From NCBI RefSeq assembly GCF_022899935.1, contig NZ_JALJCJ010000007.1, positions 1-64,000 on the forward strand: a DNA stretch of 64,000 nt, in the 5' to 3' direction. The notes under the pieces were generated by a model. That model saw only the letters and a program-made list of their open reading frames with translations. It had not been told where the DNA came from and ran no database searches. The first letter of the stretch is position 1, and every line of letters begins with the position of its first letter. This DNA comes from Shinella curvata. Lineage in GTDB: Bacteria; Pseudomonadota; Alphaproteobacteria; Rhizobiales; Rhizobiaceae. Made by a program: the position numbers and the translations under genes. Shown piece after piece: positions 47,190 to 55,413 of the stretch.

Positions 47190-48125
47190 ATGACCGAACT
47201 TCTCATCATCGCCGATCCCGCGCTGCTCGCCGAGCGGCAGGCCTGGCTTGCATCGCTTTCAGACGAGCGCCGTCTCGCCGGCCACACGCTTGATGCCTAC
47301 GAGCGCGACACCCGCCAGTTCCTCGCCTTCCTCACGCAGCACCTCGCCGCACCCGCACGCCTGAAGGACATCGGCAATTTGCGCCCGGCAGACCTGCGCG
47401 GCTTTCTCGCCGCCCGCCGCCGCGACGGTGCAGGCGCCCGCACGCTCGGCCGCGGGCTTGCTGGCCTGCGCTCCTTCCTGCGCCACCTCGAACGCAAAGG
47501 GCTTGCCAATGCCGCCGGGGCCTCGGCCGTGCGTTCGCCCAAGCAACCAAAATCCCTGCCGAAACCGCTCTCCGACCGCCAGGCCATCGCCGTCGTCGAT
47601 GCCCATGAGCAGCTGGCCGAAGAACCTTGGATCCGCGTGCGCAATGCGGCCGTGCTCACCCTTCTCTACGGCTGCGGCCTGCGCATCTCAGAAGCCCTGT
47701 CGCTGACGCCGGCCGATTTCACCGGCAGCCCCACATCCTTGCGCATCACCGGCAAGGGCGACAAGACGCGCATCGTGCCGCTGATCGCGCCGGCCCTGTC
47801 AGGCGTCGAGGACTACATCAAGCTCTGCCCTTTCCCGCTCGGCGCGGACAAACCGCTTTTCCGCGGCGCGCGCGGCGGGCCACTGCAACCGGCCATCATC
47901 CAGCGCGAGATGCAGAAGATGCGCGGCGCGCTGGGCCTGCCGGACAGCGCCACACCGCATGCTCTGCGCCATTCCTTCGCCACCCATCTTCTGGCCGGTG
48001 GCGGCGACCTGCGCACCATCCAGGAACTGCTCGGCCATGCCAGCCTCTCGACGACGCAGGTCTATACCGGTGTCGATTCGGCCCGGCTGCTGGAAATTTA
48101 CGACCGGGCGCATCCCCGCGCCTGA
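47190..48125 (+). CDS. xerC: Tyrosine recombinase XerC
   Basis: A 311-residue recombinase resolving chromosome dimers at dif together with XerD. All catalytic residues are visible: Arg165 (CGLRISE), Lys189, His257-x2-Arg260 (HALRHSF), His283 (LLGHAS) and Tyr292. The length and position beside priA fit XerC of rhizobia; confusion with XerD is possible from sequence alone. It is not part of a mobile element. It reads divergently from the ATPase gene across the palindromic repeats. Confidence 0.88.
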   Translation: MTELLIIADPALLAERQAWLASLSDERRLAGHTLDAYERDTRQFLAFLTQHLAAPARLKDIGNLRPADLRGFLAARRRDGAGARTLGRGLAGLRSFLRHLERKGLANAAGASAVRSPKQPKSLPKPLSDRQAIAVVDAHEQLAEEPWIRVRNAAVLTLLYGCGLRISEALSLTPADFTGSPTSLRITGKGDKTRIVPLIAPALSGVEDYIKLCPFPLGADKPLFRGARGGPLQPAIIQREMQKMRGALGLPDSATPHALRHSFATHLLAGGGDLRTIQELLGHASLSTTQVYTGVDSARLLEIYDRAHPRA

Positions 48126-48198
48126 GCGGTATCGGCCACGTTAAGAGATTGTGAGGATGGCCCGGCTAGGGTCCGCCGAAAATAGACGGAGTTCGACC

Positions 48199-49278
48199 AT
48201 GACAGTCCTTCTTCACAAGAGCCGCCTTGTGTTTGCCGATCGCCTCGCCGATGCGGGCCTCTGGCTCCTGGCAGCGATCCATGTGCTGGTCGCCCTCTCC
48301 TTTCTTTTCGTGCTGGCCGGTGTTTCTCCGGTCCGGGCGGAAGAACCGGCGGCCTGCGGCGGCAACAACCTGCTGACCAAATACGAAAAGGACGATCCCG
48401 CAGGCTTCGCCAAGCTGCGCGCCGAGGCCGATGCCGTACCGAACGGCAAGGGCATCTTCTGGAAGATCGAAAAGGATGGGAAGCCGGCTTCCTGGCTGCT
48501 CGGCACCATGCATGTGACGGACCCGCGCGTGCTCGCCATGCCGGCACCCGCCCAATCCGCCTATGCGCAGGCCGCGACCGTCATCGTGGAATCGGACGAG
48601 ATCACGGACGAGAAGAAGGCGGGTGCCGCGATGATGGCCCGCCCCGACCTCATCATGTTCACCGACGGAAAATCCATCACGGATTTCCTCGACGAGGAGG
48701 ATGCGGCGACGCTCGCCGCGGGCCTCAAGAGCCGCGGCCTTGCGCTGGCCGCCGTCAGCCGCATGAAACCGTGGATGATCGCGAGCTTCGTGGCGCTGCC
48801 CGCCTGCGAGATCGCCCGCAAGACCGCTGGAGCCGCCTTCCTCGACCAGCAACTCGCCAAGAACGCGCTTGCCGAGGGCAAGTCGCTGAAGGGGCTGGAA
48901 ACGCTGATCGAACAGATTTCCGCCCTGGATTCCCTGCCGCTCGAACCGCAGATCCAGGGTCTGGTGCAGACGCTGGAACTCGGCGATACGCTGAAGGACG
49001 TCATCGAGACGATGAGCCAGCTTTATCTCGCCGGTGATACCGGCATGATCATGCCGATGATGCGCGCCGCTGCCCCCGAAGACGACAATGCAAAGGGCTA
49101 TGCCGATTTCGAGCAGCGGATCATCGTCGACCGCAACCACGTCATGGCCGAGCGTGCGAAACCGATCCTCGAAGCCGGCAACGTGTTCATGGCCGTCGGC
49201 GCCTTGCACCTTCCCGGCCCCGAAGGCGTGATCGAGCTGCTGCGCAAGAGCGGCTTCACCGTCACCGCGGTGAACTGA
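48199..49278 (+). CDS. TraB/GumN family membrane-anchored protein
   Basis: A 359-residue protein with an N-terminal signal/anchor (about 20-48) ending near VRA, then the TraB/GumN domain. The first conserved box is SWLLGTMHVTDPRV and the last is AVGALHLPGPEG, with two conserved GxxH motifs proposed to bind metal in relatives. The family is widespread and of uncertain enzymatic role, perhaps a protease. GGAG lies nine bases before the ATG at 48199. Its end overlaps DUF2867 on the other strand by 17 bp. Confidence 0.85.
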   Translation: MTVLLHKSRLVFADRLADAGLWLLAAIHVLVALSFLFVLAGVSPVRAEEPAACGGNNLLTKYEKDDPAGFAKLRAEADAVPNGKGIFWKIEKDGKPASWLLGTMHVTDPRVLAMPAPAQSAYAQAATVIVESDEITDEKKAGAAMMARPDLIMFTDGKSITDFLDEEDAATLAAGLKSRGLALAAVSRMKPWMIASFVALPACEIARKTAGAAFLDQQLAKNALAEGKSLKGLETLIEQISALDSLPLEPQIQGLVQTLELGDTLKDVIETMSQLYLAGDTGMIMPMMRAAAPEDDNAKGYADFEQRIIVDRNHVMAERAKPILEAGNVFMAVGALHLPGPEGVIELLRKSGFTVTAVN

Positions 49279-49762
49279 GCTTAATCGCCCGCCGGCCGAT
49301 GCCCGACAGCATGGTGCGCACGATCAGCTTGTGAAACGGCATGACGGCGGCAAGATAGAGCCGGCCGAGCAGATTGTTGCGGTGGACGAGCGTCATGACG
49401 CTCAGGGTCTGGCCGGAGAGCCGGTCGGCCATCACGTCGATGACGATGCGGAAATCGAGATGCCGGTCGTCGAAGCCGAGCACGACGCGCTCATCGGTCG
49501 CACTCACCACCGGAAAACCGCCGATCTCCGTCTCCGAGGTCTTCACCTCCTCGGCCGCGCCCTTCAGCCCGAAGGGCGCCACGATGGCGTTGCGCAGCAC
49601 CATCAGTCTGCGCACCCAGCCCGGCGGATTTTCCAGCGCCAACCGCGCCGCCTCGCGCGCCGTCAGGTGCTCCACCGGCAGGCCGAGCGTGAAACGGTCC
49701 GCCCAGTCGGCGGCGGGGAGCAACGGGTGCGGCAGGGAAACGGGTCGCGATACCGGAGACAT
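49262..49762 (-). CDS. DUF2867 domain protein
   Basis: A 166-residue protein matching DUF2867 (SRPBCC-like fold): FPVVSATDERVVLGFDDRHLDFR followed by LVHRNNLLGRLYLAAVMPFHKLIVRTML. Start 49762 is chosen because AAGGA lies nine bases upstream; a start eight codons earlier has none. Biochemical role unknown. It is read after lpdA but behind a terminator, so it probably has its own promoter. Confidence 0.78.
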   Translation of the reverse strand: MSPVSRPVSLPHPLLPAADWADRFTLGLPVEHLTAREAARLALENPPGWVRRLMVLRNAIVAPFGLKGAAEEVKTSETEIGGFPVVSATDERVVLGFDDRHLDFRIVIDVMADRLSGQTLSVMTLVHRNNLLGRLYLAAVMPFHKLIVRTMLSGIGRRAIKLSSPR

Positions 49763-49807
49763 GAAACCATCCTTTGTGGCCTTCATGCTGCGCCCGTTCG
49801 CGGAACG

Positions 49808-49838
49808 AAAACAGGCGGCTGGTTGTCGCAGCCGCCTG
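49808..49838 (-). terminator. Rho-independent terminator after lpdA
   Basis: Perfect 9-bp stem CAGGCGGCT / AGCCGCCTG (49812-49820 and 49830-49838) with a 9-base loop, followed on the leftward strand by TTTT. It ends the suc-lpd transcript. Confidence 0.8.
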
Positions 49839-49848
49839 GAGAGTGTTT

Positions 49849-49877
49849 AGCCGAAGCAAAGTCGCGTCGGAGTCCGA
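49849..49877. repeat. Partial copy of the GCCGAAGC intergenic repeat
   Basis: AGCCGAAGCAAAGTCGCGTC and what follows resemble the 53635-53663 part of the repeat upstream of the MAPEG gene. It sits directly after the lpdA stop. Confidence 0.5.
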
Positions 49878-51284
49878 TCACATATGGATCGGCTTGAAGC
49901 AGGTAGCGAGCGCAGCTTCCTTGACGGCTTCCGACATGGTCGGATGGGCGTGGCAGGTGCGGCCAAGGTCTTCGGAGGAGCCGCCGAATTCCATCAGCAC
50001 GGCTGCCTCGTGGATCATCTCGCCGGCGCCGAAGCCGACGATATGCACGCCGAGAACGCGGTCGGTGTCCTTGTCGGCAAGAACCTTCACGAAACCGTCG
50101 GTCGCCAGCATGGCGCGGGCGCGGCCGTTGGCGGTGAAGGGGAACTTGCCGGCCTTGTAGGCGACGCCCGCGGCCTTCAGCTCTTCCTCGGTCTTGCCGA
50201 CGGAGGCAACTTCCGGCTGGGTGTAGACGACGCCGGGGATGACGTCGTAGTTCACATGACCGGCCTGGCCTGCGAGGATTTCGGCGACGGCAACACCCTC
50301 GTCTTCCGCCTTGTGGGCGAGCATCGGGCCGCGCACGACGTCACCGAGCGCATAGATGCCGGGGACATTGGTCTGGAAATGCTTGTCGATCTCGACCCGG
50401 CCACGGTTGTCGAGCGCCACGCCGGCTTCCTTGAGGCCGAGGCCTTCGGTGTAGGGCTTGCGGCCGGTGGCGATCAGCACGACGTCGGCGTCGATGGTGG
50501 TGGCGGCGCCGCCCTTGACCGGCTCGAAGGTCACCTTGGCGCCGGCGCCGGACTTTTCGACACCCGTCACCTTGGCGCCGAGCTTGAAGTCCATGCCCTG
50601 CTTGGCCAGCATGCGCTGGAACTGCTTGGAAACCTCGCCGTCCATGCCGCCGAGGATGGCGTCGAGATATTCGACGACCGTGACCTTGGCGCCGAGGCGC
50701 GCCCAGACCGAGCCAAGCTCGAGGCCGATGACGCCGCCGCCGACGACGACCAGATGGCCCGGCACCTTCTCAAGCGCGATGCCGCCCGTCGAGGAGACGA
50801 TGACCGTCTCGTCGATCTCGACCGGAACGCCGGGAATACCCGCAACGTCGGAACCGGTGGCGATCACGATGTTCTTCGTTTCGAGAACCTGCTCTTCGCC
50901 CTTGTCACTGGTGACGGAGACCTTGCCTGCACCCAGCACCTTGCCGGTGCCCTGGATGCCGTCGATCTTGTTCTTCTTGAACAGGAAGGCGACGCCGTCG
51001 ACATTCGACTTCACCGTTGCATCCTTGTGCGCCATCATCTTGGCGAGGTTCAGCGTGGGCTTCACGCCCTCGATGCCGAGCGCATCCATGCCATGGGCCG
51101 CGTGGCTGTAGGTTTCCGAGGCATGCAGCAGCGCCTTGGAGGGGATGCAGCCGACATTGAGGCAGGTGCCGCCATAGGTGGCGCGCTTTTCGACGACCGC
51201 GACCTTCAGGCCAAGCTGTGCCGCCTTGATGGCGCAAACGTAGCCGCCGGGACCGGAACCGATAACGATGAGATCATATGCCAT
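49878..51284 (-). CDS. lpdA: Dihydrolipoyl dehydrogenase (E3)
   Basis: A 468-residue flavoenzyme that reoxidises the lipoyl groups of 2-oxoglutarate dehydrogenase (and possibly other complexes) with NAD. FAD motif GSGPGGYVCA near residue 9-18; redox disulfide Cys41-Cys46 (GGTCLNVGC); NAD motif VVGGGVIGLELG; the C-terminal catalytic HAHPTMSE. Length is normal. It is read in the same direction as sucAB and lies six genes after sucB, before a strong terminator. Confidence 0.97.
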   Translation of the reverse strand: MAYDLIVIGSGPGGYVCAIKAAQLGLKVAVVEKRATYGGTCLNVGCIPSKALLHASETYSHAAHGMDALGIEGVKPTLNLAKMMAHKDATVKSNVDGVAFLFKKNKIDGIQGTGKVLGAGKVSVTSDKGEEQVLETKNIVIATGSDVAGIPGVPVEIDETVIVSSTGGIALEKVPGHLVVVGGGVIGLELGSVWARLGAKVTVVEYLDAILGGMDGEVSKQFQRMLAKQGMDFKLGAKVTGVEKSGAGAKVTFEPVKGGAATTIDADVVLIATGRKPYTEGLGLKEAGVALDNRGRVEIDKHFQTNVPGIYALGDVVRGPMLAHKAEDEGVAVAEILAGQAGHVNYDVIPGVVYTQPEVASVGKTEEELKAAGVAYKAGKFPFTANGRARAMLATDGFVKVLADKDTDRVLGVHIVGFGAGEMIHEAAVLMEFGGSSEDLGRTCHAHPTMSEAVKEAALATCFKPIHM

Positions 51285-51307
51285 GACAAGTCCTTCCTGC
51301 GCGGGGC

Positions 51308-52060
51308 CTAGCGGCCGCCGCTGACGTTGAGGGCGGCACCCGTCACATAGGATGCCGCATCGGAGAGAAGATAGAGAATGGACCCCGCGACTTCATCGGC
51401 CGTACCCGGCCGCTGCATCGGGATGAGCGACGCCATGTCGCGCGCACGGTCCGGCAGGCCGCCGGAAGCGTGGATGTCCGTGTCGATGATGCCGGGGCGC
51501 ACGAGATTGACGCGCACGCCCTCCGCCGCAACTTCACGCGCGAGACCGACGGTAAAGCTTTCGATGGCGCCCTTGCTGGCGGCATAATCGACATATTGCC
51601 CGGCCGCACCCAATTGCGCGGCGACGGACGAAAGATTGACGATCGAACCGCCCGTGCCGCCATGGCGCGTCGACATGCGGCGCACGGCCTCCTGCGCACA
51701 GCGGATCGAGCCCATGACGTTCACGGCGAACATGCGCTCCAGCCGCTCGGACGACATTTCGTCGACGCGCTGCGGTGTGGCGACGATGCCGGCATTGTTC
51801 ACGAGACCGTCGAGCCGGCCGAAGGTGCCGTCGATGGTCGAGAAGATGTTGGCAAGGCCAAGCTCGCTGCCGACATCGCCCTGAACCGGGATCGCCGAGC
51901 CGCCCGTCGCATGGATATCCGCCACAACGGCCTGGGCCGCTTCCAGATTGGCGACATAGTTCACCGCGACCTGCCAGCCGGCCGCACCGGCCATGCGGCA
52001 GACGCTTGCGCCGATGCCGCGGCTGCCGCCGGTGACGAGGAGAACGGGCGCTTCCTTCAT
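51308..52060 (-). CDS. SDR family oxidoreductase
   Basis: A 250-residue classical short-chain dehydrogenase: TGGSRGIG at about 9-16, NNAG, catalytic Ser in NLSS, YAASK, and the C-terminal YVTGAALNVSGGR. It resembles FabG-like or glucose-1-dehydrogenase-like SDRs; the substrate is unknown. Start ATG 52060 overlaps the stop of the exported-protein gene (ATGA), so the two are coupled. It sits 23 bp before lpdA. Confidence 0.88.
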   Translation of the reverse strand: MKEAPVLLVTGGSRGIGASVCRMAGAAGWQVAVNYVANLEAAQAVVADIHATGGSAIPVQGDVGSELGLANIFSTIDGTFGRLDGLVNNAGIVATPQRVDEMSSERLERMFAVNVMGSIRCAQEAVRRMSTRHGGTGGSIVNLSSVAAQLGAAGQYVDYAASKGAIESFTVGLAREVAAEGVRVNLVRPGIIDTDIHASGGLPDRARDMASLIPMQRPGTADEVAGSILYLLSDAASYVTGAALNVSGGR

Positions 52061-52545
52061 GCCGCGCATCCCTTTTGCCGGAAGACATCCTGCGGCACGA
52101 CCTTCGCCTTTCCCTGGTCCCACAGCGCCGAATAGCGCAGCGACGGGCCGAAGCCCGATAACAGCAGGCTTTGCGCCGCCCTGGCACCCTGATCAGGCAC
52201 GAGGTTCGCGTCGCCCGCCACGTCAAGCGTGTAGATCACACCTTCCCAGATGGTGCAGGCGGTGATCTCCTCGCCCGTCACGTCACCCTCGGGGCAATTG
52301 TGCATGATCATGCCGTTCGAGCGGGCGGGATCGCCCGGCATGATGATGCCATCCAGCACCAGACCGCTTGCCAGGATCTTCAGCTTGAAATGATGGCTCG
52401 TCGCCGCCGCATCGGAACCAACCGGTTCGAAGGTCAGCTCATAGCCCCCGTCGCGATCCGCATAGATCGCATTGTCCTGCCGGCACTCCGCCGCGGAAGC
52501 GGCGGTCGCGGCAAGCAAACCGGCGAGGACGAGGGCGGCGCGCAT
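52057..52545 (-). CDS. Exported protein of unknown function
   Basis: A 162-residue protein with a clear signal peptide (about 1-18, ending ASAAEC). The mature part has five cysteines, including TACTIW and a final KGCAA. Glycine- and aspartate-rich beta character suggests a small periplasmic beta protein. I recognise no family. It is embedded among LysE, VOC and SDR genes and coupled to the SDR by ATGA. Confidence 0.65.
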   Translation of the reverse strand: MRAALVLAGLLAATAASAAECRQDNAIYADRDGGYELTFEPVGSDAAATSHHFKLKILASGLVLDGIIMPGDPARSNGMIMHNCPEGDVTGEEITACTIWEGVIYTLDVAGDANLVPDQGARAAQSLLLSGFGPSLRYSALWDQGKAKVVPQDVFRQKGCAA

Positions 52546-52548
52546 GGC

Positions 52549-53193
52549 TCAGTGGGCCTTTTCCGTCGCGAGCTTGATGCCGAGCGCGATGAAGACGAGG
52601 CCGCTGGTGCGGTCGATCCACTGGCTGGCGCGCGAGAAGGCAGCCCGCATGCGCGGCGTCGTCATGAAGAGCGAAACGCCAACGAACCAGGCGATGAGGC
52701 AGGTCGCCATGACGAGGCCGTAGCCGAACTTGACGGCGATCGGCGTGTGCGCGCTGACGACCGTCGAGAAGATCGACAGGAAGAAGAACACCGCCTTGGG
52801 GTTCAGCGCATTGGCAAGGAAGCCGAGGCCGAAGGCGCGCAGGGCCGACTGTTCCACCTTCGCCTCGCCGCCGGCCTTCACGGTCTCGGCGGAGAGGTCC
52901 GCCTTGCCGGCGCGTAAGGCCTTGATGCCGATATAGACGAGATAGGCGACGCCGCACCACTTCACGATGTTGAAGAGGTAGATCGACTGGGAAATGATCA
53001 GCCCAAGGCCGAGGATCGTATAGGTGACATGCAGCATCAGCGCCGCGCCGATGCCGAAGGACGTGATCACGGCAGCGCGGCGGCCCTGCACGAGCGACTG
53101 GCGCATGACCATGGCGAGGTCGGCGCCGGGCGAGACGATCGCAAAGGCAAAGATCGCCATCAGCGAGGCGAGTTCGACGAGATATTGGCTCAT
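52549..53193 (-). CDS. LysE/RhtB family amino-acid exporter
   Basis: A 214-residue inner-membrane protein with about six helices. The N-terminal FAIVSPGADLAMVMRQSLVQGRRA is the LysE/RhtB signature, and LGFLANALNPKAVFFFLSIF is the second conserved box. These proteins export amino acids or related metabolites by proton antiport. It overlaps the VOC gene upstream by four bases (ATGA) and is three bases from the exported-protein gene. The substrate is unknown. Confidence 0.92.
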   Translation of the reverse strand: MSQYLVELASLMAIFAFAIVSPGADLAMVMRQSLVQGRRAAVITSFGIGAALMLHVTYTILGLGLIISQSIYLFNIVKWCGVAYLVYIGIKALRAGKADLSAETVKAGGEAKVEQSALRAFGLGFLANALNPKAVFFFLSIFSTVVSAHTPIAVKFGYGLVMATCLIAWFVGVSLFMTTPRMRAAFSRASQWIDRTSGLVFIALGIKLATEKAH

Positions 53194-53612
53194 GTGCGCT
53201 CCAGCGGGGCGTTGAAGGCCCAGATATGGCCGAAGGGATCGGTGATACGGGCGTAGCGGGCGCCCCAGAACACGTCGGCGGGCGGCATCAGGCCATGGGC
53301 GCCGGCATCGACGGCTTTGGCATAAGCGGCATCGACCGCGGCCGGATCGGGCAGGTTGATGCTGATGGCGAAGGATGTGCCGCCGACGGTGGTCGGCGCG
53401 CTGACAGCCATCTCGAATTCGGGAAACTCGTCATGCAGCATCACCTCACCGCCATAGATGGCGAGGTTGGCGTGCATCACACGTTTGCCGTCTTCGGCCA
53501 GCTGATGGAACGTGTTTTCGGCGCCGAGTGCCTTTTCATAGAAGGCGATCGCTTCGACGCCGCCCTTCACGCAGATATGCGGCTGGAGCGGGGGAACATT
53601 GGTGAATGCCAT
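53190..53612 (-). CDS. VOC family (glyoxalase/PhnB-like) protein
   Basis: A 140-residue single VOC-fold protein of the PhnB type: LQPHICVKGGVEAIAFYEKALGA and MHANLAIYGGEVMLHDEFPE at the front, and RYARITDPFGHIWAF at the end. Only some of the metal ligands of true glyoxalases are evident, so activity is open. It is coupled to the LysE gene (ATGA). A palindromic repeat separates it from the MAPEG gene. Confidence 0.88.
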   Translation of the reverse strand: MAFTNVPPLQPHICVKGGVEAIAFYEKALGAENTFHQLAEDGKRVMHANLAIYGGEVMLHDEFPEFEMAVSAPTTVGGTSFAISINLPDPAAVDAAYAKAVDAGAHGLMPPADVFWGARYARITDPFGHIWAFNAPLERT

Positions 53613-53621
53613 GCCGGACTC

Positions 53622-53718
53622 CTAGAGCATTTCCAGCCGAAGCAACTTCGCTTCGGCGTCGGACAATGCGGTTAAAACAAGCCACTAGAGCATCTCCGGT
53701 TCACCGGAAATGCTCTAG
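53622..53718. repeat. Rhizobial intergenic palindromic repeat upstream of the VOC gene
   Basis: Starts CTAGAGCATTTCCAGCC; contains GCCGAAGC / GCTTCGGC (53636-53643, 53650-53657) and ends in a 15-bp near-perfect dyad (53685-53699 with 53704-53718) bounded by CTAGAG / CTCTAG. The last part includes the MAPEG stop codon (53715-53717). Confidence 0.75.
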
Positions 53719-54119
53719 AAGATGACGGTGGCTGCCATGATGGCAAGGCCTGCCAGCGCGACGAGCCAGACGAGCGAGCGGATATAGGGGATGCCTGCCA
53801 GATAGAGCGGGATATAGACGAGGCGCGCGACGAACCACAGCCACGCGCCGACAAGCCCCCAGCCCGAGGGATCGCCCGCGACGGCAAGCGCCAGCGCGAG
53901 CGCCACGAAGCCGGGATAGGTCTCGCGGTAATTGGCTGACGCGCGTGCCGCGCGTCCGGCAAGTTTTCCCACCGGCTCGCGCGCATCATCGCGCGGACCG
54001 GCATTCCATTGGGAGCCGAGTTCCTTCGTGGCGAGCATGCCCTGAAGGGAAATATGGAAGACGAGCAGCGCCACGCTCAGTGCGAGCAGCACGAGAATAG
54101 GCGAAGACGCCACTTCCAT
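53715..54119 (-). CDS. MAPEG family membrane protein
   Basis: A 134-residue membrane protein with about four helices. The central NYRETYPGFVALALALAVAG and later RLVYIPLYLAGIPYIRSL are the MAPEG signature (membrane-associated proteins in eicosanoid and glutathione metabolism). The bacterial members have no agreed substrate. It is 11 bp after sucB and so is probably in the TCA operon transcript. Its stop codon is inside a palindromic repeat. Confidence 0.88.
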   Translation of the reverse strand: MEVASSPILVLLALSVALLVFHISLQGMLATKELGSQWNAGPRDDAREPVGKLAGRAARASANYRETYPGFVALALALAVAGDPSGWGLVGAWLWFVARLVYIPLYLAGIPYIRSLVWLVALAGLAIMAATVIF

Positions 54120-54130
54120 AAAAGCCTCCC

Positions 54131-55360
54131 TTAGAGATCGAGAACCAGACGTTCCGGATCTTCCAGGCTGTCCTTGACGCGGACCAGGAAGGTCACGGCT
54201 TCCTTGCCGTCGACCATGCGGTGGTCATAGGAAAGCGCGAGATACATCATCGGGCGGATGACGATCTGGCCGCCGACGACAACCGGGCGCTCCTGGATCT
54301 TGTGCATGCCGAGAATGCCCGACTGCGGGGCATTCAGGATCGGCGAGGACATCAGCGAGCCGTAGACACCGCCGTTCGAGATGGTGAACGTGCCGCCCTG
54401 CATGTCGGCCATGGAGAGCGCACCATCACGGGCGAGCTTGCCGAGGCGGCCGATATCCTTTTCGATCTCGGCGATCGACATCTGGTCGGCATCGCGCACG
54501 ACGGGAACCACGAGGCCCTTGTCCGTGCCGACGGCGACGCCGATGTGGCAGTAGTTCTTGTAGATGATATCGGTGCCGTCGATCTCGGCGTTGACAGCCG
54601 GAAGTTCCTTCAGCGCGTGCGTGACGGCCTTGGTGAAGAAACCCATGAAGCCGAGCTTCACGCCGTGCTTCTTCTCGAACAGCTCCTTGTAGCGGTTACG
54701 CAGGTCCATTACGGCCGACATGTCCACCTCGTTATAGGTGGTGAGCATGGCAGCGGTGTTCTGGGCGTCCTTGAGGCGCTTGGCGATGGTCTGGCGCAGG
54801 CGCGTCATCTTCACGCGCTCTTCGCGCGGCGCGTCGGCTTGCGACGACGGCGCGCGGGCGGCGACCTTGACCGGCTCGGCGGCTGCGGCCGGGGTCGAAG
54901 CCGTGATGCCCTTGGCGACGGCGGCGATGACATCGCCCTTCAGCACCTGGCCACGCTTGCCGGAGCCATCGACCTGATCGGCCGAGAGGTTGTTTTCGGC
55001 AAGTAGCTTGGCGGCAGCCGGCGCTGCCGGCATGGCAGCGGCAGCAGCAGGCTTGGCTTCGGCGGCGGGAGCCGCGGCGGCAGCCTTCTCGGCGGCGGCC
55101 GGAGCGGCGGCACCGGCGGAGGCGCCTTCGGAGATCTGGCCGAGCAGGCCACCCGGTGCAACGGTATCGCCGGCATTCGCCGTGATTTCCGAGAGCACGC
55201 CGGAGGCGGGTGCCGGCACTTCGATCGTCACCTTGTCGGTTTCGAGCTCACAGAGCGGCTCGTCGGCCTTGATGACGTCGCCGACCTTCTTGAACCAGGT
55301 GCCGACGGTGGCTTCGCTGACGGATTCGCCCAAAGTCGGGACGCGGATTTCGGTAGCCAT
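54131..55360 (-). CDS. sucB: 2-oxoglutarate dehydrogenase E2 (dihydrolipoyl succinyltransferase)
   Basis: A 409-residue core subunit. One lipoyl domain (1-75) carries the lipoylated Lys43 in [10 protein letters not shown]; an alanine/proline-rich linker follows; the peripheral-subunit-binding domain is at about 110-145 and the catalytic domain ends with [13 protein letters not shown], whose His and Asp are catalytic. It transfers succinyl from lipoamide to CoA. It is 53 bp after sucA; E3 is the lpdA farther on. Confidence 0.98.
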   Translation of the reverse strand: MATEIRVPTLGESVSEATVGTWFKKVGDVIKADEPLCELETDKVTIEVPAPASGVLSEITANAGDTVAPGGLLGQISEGASAGAAAPAAAEKAAAAAPAAEAKPAAAAAMPAAPAAAKLLAENNLSADQVDGSGKRGQVLKGDVIAAVAKGITASTPAAAAEPVKVAARAPSSQADAPREERVKMTRLRQTIAKRLKDAQNTAAMLTTYNEVDMSAVMDLRNRYKELFEKKHGVKLGFMGFFTKAVTHALKELPAVNAEIDGTDIIYKNYCHIGVAVGTDKGLVVPVVRDADQMSIAEIEKDIGRLGKLARDGALSMADMQGGTFTISNGGVYGSLMSSPILNAPQSGILGMHKIQERPVVVGGQIVIRPMMYLALSYDHRMVDGKEAVTFLVRVKDSLEDPERLVLDL

Positions 55361-55413
55361 GAGTGTGTTCCGTTCGTTGTATCTTTGTCGCGGTTACGGA
55401 GCGCAAGGCGGCA

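Noticed and set aside
47190-48125. xerC as the integrase of a mobile element
   Set aside because: All core XerC features, intact catalytic residues and its place beside priA indicate the chromosome-dimer recombinase.
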